From an uncultured Lachnospiraceae bacterium (GTDB lineage: Bacteria > Bacillota > Clostridia > Lachnospirales > Lachnospiraceae): a stretch of 18,286 nucleotides of DNA. The position numbers and the translations under genes are program-made. The stretch covers positions 1 to 18,286 of the forward strand of contig CAMPAP010000055.1 of assembly GCA_946631935.1 (NCBI GenBank), written 5' to 3'. The notes beneath the pieces were generated by a model. It was given only the letters and a program-made list of their open reading frames with translations. It did no database searches and was not told the origin of the DNA. Shown one piece after another: positions 1-5,821 of the stretch (position 1 is its first letter; each line of letters opens with the position of its first letter).

Positions 1-828
1 CGTGATACATACAGAATGCTTTATGAAAAAGGTGTTTTTATGCAGCAAAAACCCTTTGCCGCGGGCCTTCGTGTCATGCATCCCCAGAAGCTTATAGATA
101 AAGCCCAGTACGGTGATGCTTTATATGCCAAATACCTTGGGGCTGCACCCTATAAGCTTACGGCTGAATTTGAAGGAAGAGGAATATTTTCTTTTTGCAT
201 GTGTCCCGGAGGTTATGTTGTAAATTCGTCTTCAGAGAATGGACGGACTGTTGTAAACGGCATGAGTGATCACGGAAGGGATTCCGGTTTTGCAAATTCG
301 GCGATAGTTGTCAGTATTCCGGTATCCGATTACCCGGGAGATGATCCTTTAGCAGGTATCAGCTTCCAGGAAGAACTTGAAAAAAGAGCTTTTGAACTTG
401 CAAAGGGTAAGATACCGGTTCAAAGATATGGTGATTTTAAATCTGTTTACGGTTTTGGCGAACCCTTTAAATGCAGGGATGAAAGCTTTGAAGGATTTGA
501 TCCTGATGAAGGCGTAAAAGGAGAATTTGAATATAAGGATCTGACCGGTATTTTCAAAGAAAATATCAACAGGATATTTATTAACGGAATGGAAAGATTC
601 GGGCAGATCATAACAGGTTTTAATGATGACAGAGTACTGCTTGCGGGGGGTGAATCAAGAACTTCTTCGCCTGTAAGGATAACAAGGGATGATTTGATGA
701 ATTCCAATATATCCGGTCTTATGCCCATAGGTGAAGGTGCAGGATATGCAGGCGGCATCACTTCTGCTGCAATTGACGGCATAAAAGCCGCAGAACAGAT
801 CATCGGAAGATACAAGCCTTTTAACTGA
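1..828 (+). CDS. FAD-dependent oxidoreductase, COG2509-like, C-terminal part (5' end outside window)
   Basis: The frame is open from base 1, reading RDTYRMLYEKGVFM, so this is the C-terminal ~275 residues of a longer protein whose FAD/NAD-binding N-terminus lies upstream. Family-typical pieces are KPFAAGLRVMHPQ near the start, the Cys-rich FSFCMCPGG segment, and the C-terminal flavin-binding stretch MPIGEGAGYAGGITSAA followed by DGIKAAE. These match the family of uncharacterised FAD-dependent dehydrogenases (COG2509) common in Firmicutes. The substrate is not known for the family. The protein is predicted soluble and cytoplasmic. The gene stops 31 bases before the signalling gene at 860, with no clear terminator between them, so co-transcription is possible. 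An internal ATG at 16 is not taken as the start because conserved family sequence continues upstream of it. Confidence 0.88.
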   Translation, partial: RDTYRMLYEKGVFMQQKPFAAGLRVMHPQKLIDKAQYGDALYAKYLGAAPYKLTAEFEGRGIFSFCMCPGGYVVNSSSENGRTVVNGMSDHGRDSGFANSAIVVSIPVSDYPGDDPLAGISFQEELEKRAFELAKGKIPVQRYGDFKSVYGFGEPFKCRDESFEGFDPDEGVKGEFEYKDLTGIFKENINRIFINGMERFGQIITGFNDDRVLLAGGESRTSSPVRITRDDLMNSNISGLMPIGEGAGYAGGITSAAIDGIKAAEQIIGRYKPFN

Positions 829-859
829 GTTTTTTATCTTTTTATGAGGGGATCATTTT

Positions 860-3229
860 ATGGCTTCATGGATTATTGTAGTTGATGATGATGTGACAAA
901 TCTGAAAATGGCCGGTCAGATATTGTCAAAAAATAATATGAGAGTCACTGCTCTTAAATCCGGCAGAGCTCTTTTGGATTATGTGCGTTCAAATTCCGCA
1001 CCTGATCTTATTCTTCTCGATATCATGATGCCGGATATGGACGGTTTCGAGACATATGAAAGCTTCAGAAAACTTGAAGCAGAACTTTCTCTTTCCACAA
1101 CTCCCATAGTATTTCTTACTGCGGATGAAGATAAATCCAGTGAAAGCAAAGGCTTTGAGATGGGTGTTTCCGACTTTATCAGAAAGCCCTTTGATCCGGA
1201 TGTTCTTGTCAGAAGAGTTAATAATATCGTCAGTACCCACGGCCAGATGCTTAAATTCGAAAAAGAAGCAACTGTTGACAAACTTACGGGTTTTTACAAC
1301 AAATATAATGCCAATGAGCAGATAGAAAAATTATGTGCTGTTAAAGAAGGAGCCCTTATCATTGCCGATCTTGATTCCTTTAAGCTGGTCAATGATATTT
1401 TCGGACATGATATGGGAGATAAGATCCTCTCGTCTTTCTCAGGGATCCTTAAAAACAGGATGACCTTTGATGCGGTCTTTGGAAGGATCGGCGGAGATGA
1501 ATTTCTTCTTTTTGCGGATGGCATGACTAATGTTGATGACATAGCTGAATTTTCAAAAAATGTAAATGCCGATCTTGTAAGCGTTGCAAAATCGCTTATG
1601 GGTGAGGATATGAGGATTCCCCTTGGAACATCCCTTGGTGTTGTATTCGTCCCGGAATTCGGAACTGATTTTAACAAGCTTTTCAATTTTGCAGACCGTG
1701 CACTTTATAAAGTAAAAAATGACGGAAAACACGGATTTGCGGTTTATTCGGAGAATGTTGCCGAAACTGATTTTCCTGATGATATATCCCTTGATAAGCT
1801 TACTTCAATACTCGAGGAGAGAAATATCCCGCAAAATGCCATCTGGATGGGAAAGGATGCATTCGGTAATGTTTACCGTTATATGATCCGCTATATGGAC
1901 AGGTACCGCGGCACCGCATATAAGATGCTTTTTACGGCTCATTTTGTTCCAAAGGATCTTTCGGAATCCGAGAAGGAAAAGATAATGGTGAGCCTCAGGG
2001 AACTGCTTCAGGAATCTCTCAGAAACAGTGATATCCTCATGCAGATAGGAGACTGCCACTTTTTCCTTATGCTTCCTGAGATCAGTGATTATAACGCAGA
2101 CCGTGTCACTGACCGCGTTATGCATGCATGGGAAAACAATCAGTATTCTTCTTTAGTAAAACTCAAGGTGGAAACCCAGAGTACGACCCCTGAAGCCCAT
2201 GAAGGCGTCACATACAGGAATAATGATGAAAATGTCATATATGTTGCAAGTGACGATCCCGAAGAACTTGGGATGATCTCCGGAGTCCTTATGAATAAAG
2301 GATATTCCGTTAATGCTTTTTCAAACGGTGATGAACTTCTTTCTTACATGAGTGAAAATATTCCCGATCTGATCATCATAAAGGGACATATGAGCGGGCT
2401 TTCCGGTTTTGACACCATTGTTGAGATAAAGAAAAAGGGCGGCGCAATGCGCCATATACCCATTGTTCTTATCTCCGGGGATAATGACGATGACGAAAAG
2501 AGAGGTCTTGAACTTGATGTTGAAGACTTTATCAGGATGCCCATCTCATCCGAAAAACTATATCTTCGGATAAAGAATCTTATCAAGTTCAACTATCTCA
2601 AGGATCATATGAACCGGGAGGTTGAAAAAAAGAGCGAGGAAAATGAGCAGCTTTCAATGCACATTATCAAAGCTCTTGCCTTCGCAATCGATGCCAAGGA
2701 CAGATATACAAACGGTCATTCATCCAGAGTTGCTGAGTATTCAAGGGAGATCGCATACAGATACGGTTACAGTGAAAAGGATCAGAATGATATTTATATA
2801 ATCGGTCTTCTTCATGATGTTGGTAAGATAGGTATTCCGGACGCCATCATCAATAAGAATTCAAAGCTTGACGATGAGGAATATGCCATTATTAAAAGGC
2901 ATCCGGTCATCGGTACCCAGATACTTGAGACCATTACCGAAATGCCCAATCTTTCAAACGGGGCAAGGTGGCATCATGAAAGATATGACGGAAACGGATA
3001 TCCTGACGGTCTTTCCGGAGAAGATATTCCCGAGGTTGCAAGGATCATTGCAGTTGCTGATGCCTACGATGCAATGACCAGCCGCAGAAGCTACAGAGAT
3101 ACACTTCCCCAGAATGTTGTCAGGGAAGAGTTCGTTAAATGTTCCGGGAAACAGTTTGATCCCAAATTTGCACAGATCATGCTTCAGATAATTGATGAAG
3201 ATAAAGATTACCAGCTTAGGGAGCAGTAA
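860..3229 (+). CDS. Response regulator: REC - GGDEF - degenerate GGDEF - pseudo-REC - HD-GYP (c-di-GMP synthesis and breakdown)
   Basis: Soluble 789-residue protein with no membrane segment. Domains: REC1 at ~3-125 with acidic D9/D10, phosphoacceptor D54 in LLDIMMPDMDG, T87 and K109; GGDEF at ~138-297 with an exact GGDEF at 211-215 and DLDSFKLVND, so probably an active diguanylate cyclase, but with no RxxD at the usual inhibitory-site spacing. At ~330-430 is a GGDEF-like fold with GDCHF (397-401) in place of GGDEF, yet with R388-N-S-D391 correctly spaced as an I-site. A second receiver (~457-575) has Lys508 at the phosphoacceptor position and Met560 for the conserved Lys. HD-GYP (~600-775) has H652-D653, NGH620, H681, HH705-706 and GYP713-715, so a complete c-di-GMP phosphodiesterase. 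SD GAGGGG (846-851) supports the ATG at 860. It likely receives phosphate from the two kinases downstream (inference). Confidence 0.93.
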   Translation: MASWIIVVDDDVTNLKMAGQILSKNNMRVTALKSGRALLDYVRSNSAPDLILLDIMMPDMDGFETYESFRKLEAELSLSTTPIVFLTADEDKSSESKGFEMGVSDFIRKPFDPDVLVRRVNNIVSTHGQMLKFEKEATVDKLTGFYNKYNANEQIEKLCAVKEGALIIADLDSFKLVNDIFGHDMGDKILSSFSGILKNRMTFDAVFGRIGGDEFLLFADGMTNVDDIAEFSKNVNADLVSVAKSLMGEDMRIPLGTSLGVVFVPEFGTDFNKLFNFADRALYKVKNDGKHGFAVYSENVAETDFPDDISLDKLTSILEERNIPQNAIWMGKDAFGNVYRYMIRYMDRYRGTAYKMLFTAHFVPKDLSESEKEKIMVSLRELLQESLRNSDILMQIGDCHFFLMLPEISDYNADRVTDRVMHAWENNQYSSLVKLKVETQSTTPEAHEGVTYRNNDENVIYVASDDPEELGMISGVLMNKGYSVNAFSNGDELLSYMSENIPDLIIIKGHMSGLSGFDTIVEIKKKGGAMRHIPIVLISGDNDDDEKRGLELDVEDFIRMPISSEKLYLRIKNLIKFNYLKDHMNREVEKKSEENEQLSMHIIKALAFAIDAKDRYTNGHSSRVAEYSREIAYRYGYSEKDQNDIYIIGLLHDVGKIGIPDAIINKNSKLDDEEYAIIKRHPVIGTQILETITEMPNLSNGARWHHERYDGNGYPDGLSGEDIPEVARIIAVADAYDAMTSRRSYRDTLPQNVVREEFVKCSGKQFDPKFAQIMLQIIDEDKDYQLREQ

Positions 3230-3232
3230 ATG
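3218..3232 (+). promoter_or_regulatory. SD inside upstream gene plus abutting TAA/ATG junction
   Basis: AGGGAG at 3218-3223 lies within the last codons of the regulator gene. Its stop TAA (3227-3229) is followed directly by the ATG (3230-3232) of the kinase gene, with zero intervening bases and in the same reading frame. This arrangement favours translational coupling by termination-reinitiation and near-equal production of the two proteins. Confidence 0.7.
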
Positions 3233-5797
3233 AAAGAAGATAAATCTTCCAACAAAAACGAACTGTTTGAATCATCGCATCTTATGATGATCCTTACTTA
3301 TACGATTTTCTCCGTGATCCTGATAGGAGAAAGCTTTGTAATGAACTGGCTGAAATGGCCCATATTCATGATCGTCGCAGGAGTATTGATGTCCTGGTAT
3401 ATTCATTTTTCCCAGCTGGGAAATGACAGACACAGATTGTGGCTGTGTTCAATACTTATGATGGCTACTTTCTTCTATTACGGGACATATACAACATCCA
3501 CATTTGACCTGGCCATAGTTATGAGTGTTGTAATGCTTCTCTATACAATGACAGGAATACATTCCATGATAACTCTTTGCCAGGTGACATATTATGTGAC
3601 CTTTGCATATGAGATCTTTGCCATGGTCATGGAAGGCTATAAATTTGACCAGCTGATAATTTCAAGATGTGTGCTTCATATTGCGGTCATAACAATTACT
3701 TCATGGATCGCCCGTACCATAATCGATAAGTGGAGTGAAGTCCTTGACAGGTCCAGGGATGAGATCGCTCTTTTAAATGAATCTGCCGAAAAACTCAGTG
3801 ATTTTGTTGCAAATGTTTCCCATGAGATAAGGACACCGATCAATGCCATACTCGGTATCTGCGAGATAAGTCTTGAAAGGGATAATTCAGACTCAACACG
3901 TGAGAGCTTTGTTTCCATTAATGAAGCAGGTAAGAGGATAAGTGAAAAGATCGAAGATATCCTCGATTATTCCGAAATTGACAGACATGATCTTACCAAC
4001 AATTATGAAGATTATATGCTTTCTTCTGTTTTGAACGACCTTGTTACGATGATCGCTCCGTACAGAAAGAAGGAAGTTGAACTTATAATCGATGTAGATG
4101 CATCCATCCCGTATATCCTTAATTCCGATGCCGGAAAGATAAAGAAGATCCTTTTCCATACCGTTGTTAACGGTCTTAAATATACCGATGCAGGCGGTGT
4201 GTATGTTCACATCTCTGCCATACCCCAGCCTTACGGCGTCAATCTCAGGATTGATGTAAAGGATACGGGAAAGGGTATGGATGATGAATTGATAGAAAAA
4301 GTCTACAACGATTTCTATCAGGGAGATTCCGGCCGCAACAGGGAAAATGGCGGACTGGGTCTTGGTATGCAGATTGTCCATGGTTTTGTAAGCGCCCTGG
4401 GCGGCTTTATGACAATTGAATCCAAGGTGGGAGAGGGTACAAATATCAGGATCACCATTCCCAACAAGGTTATAGACAACAGCGTCTGTATGTCCATCAA
4501 AGACAGGGAAGAGACAAGTCTCGGAGCATATCTTCACTTTGAAAAATACGAGAATCCCCATGTCCGTGAATATTACAATTCAATGGTCAAGAATCTTGTT
4601 ACCGGACTTAAGGTAAAGCTCCACAGAGTTGATAATGAAAATTCCCTTCATGAACTTACTGAAAATAAGGCTTTTTCACATCTTTTTGTCGGTCCGGAGG
4701 AGTATAACGGTTCTGTTGAGTTCATAGAAGAACTTGCAAAAACCATTATTGTTTCAGTTGTTGCAAATCCCGAAGAACTTAACAGACCCGCTGATTCAAG
4801 AGTCAGAGTTCTCCCCAAGCCTTTTTACTGTTTTCCTATCATCGGAGTTCTCAATTCAAGGCCCGGTGATGAGATCATGGACGAAGGCCTTCTTTCCTTC
4901 CCCGGAGTAAAGGTGCTTGTTGTGGATGATGAGCCTATGAACCTTATCGTCGCAGCCAGGATGTTCGAAAGATATGACATGATAGTAGAGACTGTTGATT
5001 CCGGTCAAAAGGCCATTGATTACTGTCATGATCACGATGTTGATATTATCTTTATGGACCATATGATGCCTCAGATGGACGGTGTTGAAGCCATGAAGAG
5101 GATCCGTTCGGATGTGGGAAGAGGCATGAATCTTGTTCCCATCATCGCATTTACTGCTAATGCCGTAAGTTCGGCAAGAGAAATGTTCAGAAGCGAAGGC
5201 TTTGACGGCTTTATCGCAAAGCCTGTTGAAAGAGTCGAACTTGAGCGTGTTCTGAAAAGGACTCTCTCTTCATATGTCGTCATAAGATCTTCTGAAGAAG
5301 CTTCCAAAAAAGTGATGAGCCGTTCATTATCCGGAGGCTTACATGATCAGGAAAATTCAGTTCCTTTAAATACTCCTACAGGGCCCTCGGCAGACTCTTT
5401 TGCTTCTGCCGGAATCAATGTGCAGACCGGTCTCAATTATTGCCAGAATGACAGGGCGTTTTATGATGATCTGCTTAAACAGTATGTAAAGGAATCTGCC
5501 GATAAAATAAGGATCATTGATCTTGCTCTTAAAACTGATGATCTGAAAGCATACACTATCCAGGTTCATTCCATTAAGAGCACTTCAAAGATGATCGGAG
5601 CTTCCGCTCTTTCCGAGAAAGCACGTAAGCTTGAAGAAGCAGCAAAGCAGTACAACAGAGAATATATAGATGTTAATCATGATGATATGATGAGCAAATA
5701 TCTTGTTGTTATAGAAGCAATAAAAAATGAAATGGGTCCCGTAGACACTTCGGGTCAGACTGATGATTCCGATATCCTGGAATTTTCACCAAGCTGA
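3230..5797 (+). CDS. Membrane hybrid histidine kinase: 6 TM - HisKA - HATPase - pseudo-REC - REC - Hpt
   Basis: 855 residues. Six hydrophobic helices lie at about 18-36, 41-60, 69-86, 92-111, 113-134 and 141-160, with little extracellular sequence between them, so the signal is probably membrane-embedded or intracellular. HisKA carries H198 in NVSHEIRTP. The ATPase domain has the N-box (N314 in VVNGLKYT), DTGKGM (D345) and GGLGLGM (374-380), so the kinase looks active. Residues ~428-545 resemble a receiver but have Gly488 at the phosphoacceptor position while keeping K530-P531. The true receiver (~560-672) has D566/D567, D610 in FMDHMMP, T642 and K664. A C-terminal Hpt domain (~728-835) has H780 in VHSIKSTS. 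This is a complete His-Asp-His relay that could pass phosphate to REC1 of the preceding protein. It ends in tandem stops, TGA TAA. The ligand is unknown. Confidence 0.93.
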   Translation: MKEDKSSNKNELFESSHLMMILTYTIFSVILIGESFVMNWLKWPIFMIVAGVLMSWYIHFSQLGNDRHRLWLCSILMMATFFYYGTYTTSTFDLAIVMSVVMLLYTMTGIHSMITLCQVTYYVTFAYEIFAMVMEGYKFDQLIISRCVLHIAVITITSWIARTIIDKWSEVLDRSRDEIALLNESAEKLSDFVANVSHEIRTPINAILGICEISLERDNSDSTRESFVSINEAGKRISEKIEDILDYSEIDRHDLTNNYEDYMLSSVLNDLVTMIAPYRKKEVELIIDVDASIPYILNSDAGKIKKILFHTVVNGLKYTDAGGVYVHISAIPQPYGVNLRIDVKDTGKGMDDELIEKVYNDFYQGDSGRNRENGGLGLGMQIVHGFVSALGGFMTIESKVGEGTNIRITIPNKVIDNSVCMSIKDREETSLGAYLHFEKYENPHVREYYNSMVKNLVTGLKVKLHRVDNENSLHELTENKAFSHLFVGPEEYNGSVEFIEELAKTIIVSVVANPEELNRPADSRVRVLPKPFYCFPIIGVLNSRPGDEIMDEGLLSFPGVKVLVVDDEPMNLIVAARMFERYDMIVETVDSGQKAIDYCHDHDVDIIFMDHMMPQMDGVEAMKRIRSDVGRGMNLVPIIAFTANAVSSAREMFRSEGFDGFIAKPVERVELERVLKRTLSSYVVIRSSEEASKKVMSRSLSGGLHDQENSVPLNTPTGPSADSFASAGINVQTGLNYCQNDRAFYDDLLKQYVKESADKIRIIDLALKTDDLKAYTIQVHSIKSTSKMIGASALSEKARKLEEAAKQYNREYIDVNHDDMMSKYLVVIEAIKNEMGPVDTSGQTDDSDILEFSPS

Positions 5798-5805
5798 TAA
5801 GTCTT

Positions 5806-5812
5806 AAGGAGG
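5806..5812 (+). promoter_or_regulatory. Strong ribosome binding site for the kinase-DegV gene
   Basis: A perfect AAGGAGG lies 9 bases before the ATG at 5822 and only 9 bases after the stop of the preceding kinase gene. It fixes the start. The short gap, without terminator or promoter, supports co-transcription of the two kinase genes. Confidence 0.8.
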
Positions 5813-5821
5813 AATTCGTTC

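Noticed and set aside
447..815. 122-codon open frame on the minus strand
   Set aside because: Shadow of the conserved C-terminus of the FAD-dependent oxidoreductase.
3893..4561. 222-codon open frame on the minus strand
   Set aside because: Antisense to the kinase and ATPase domains of the first hybrid kinase, with no ribosome site and no recognisable domain.
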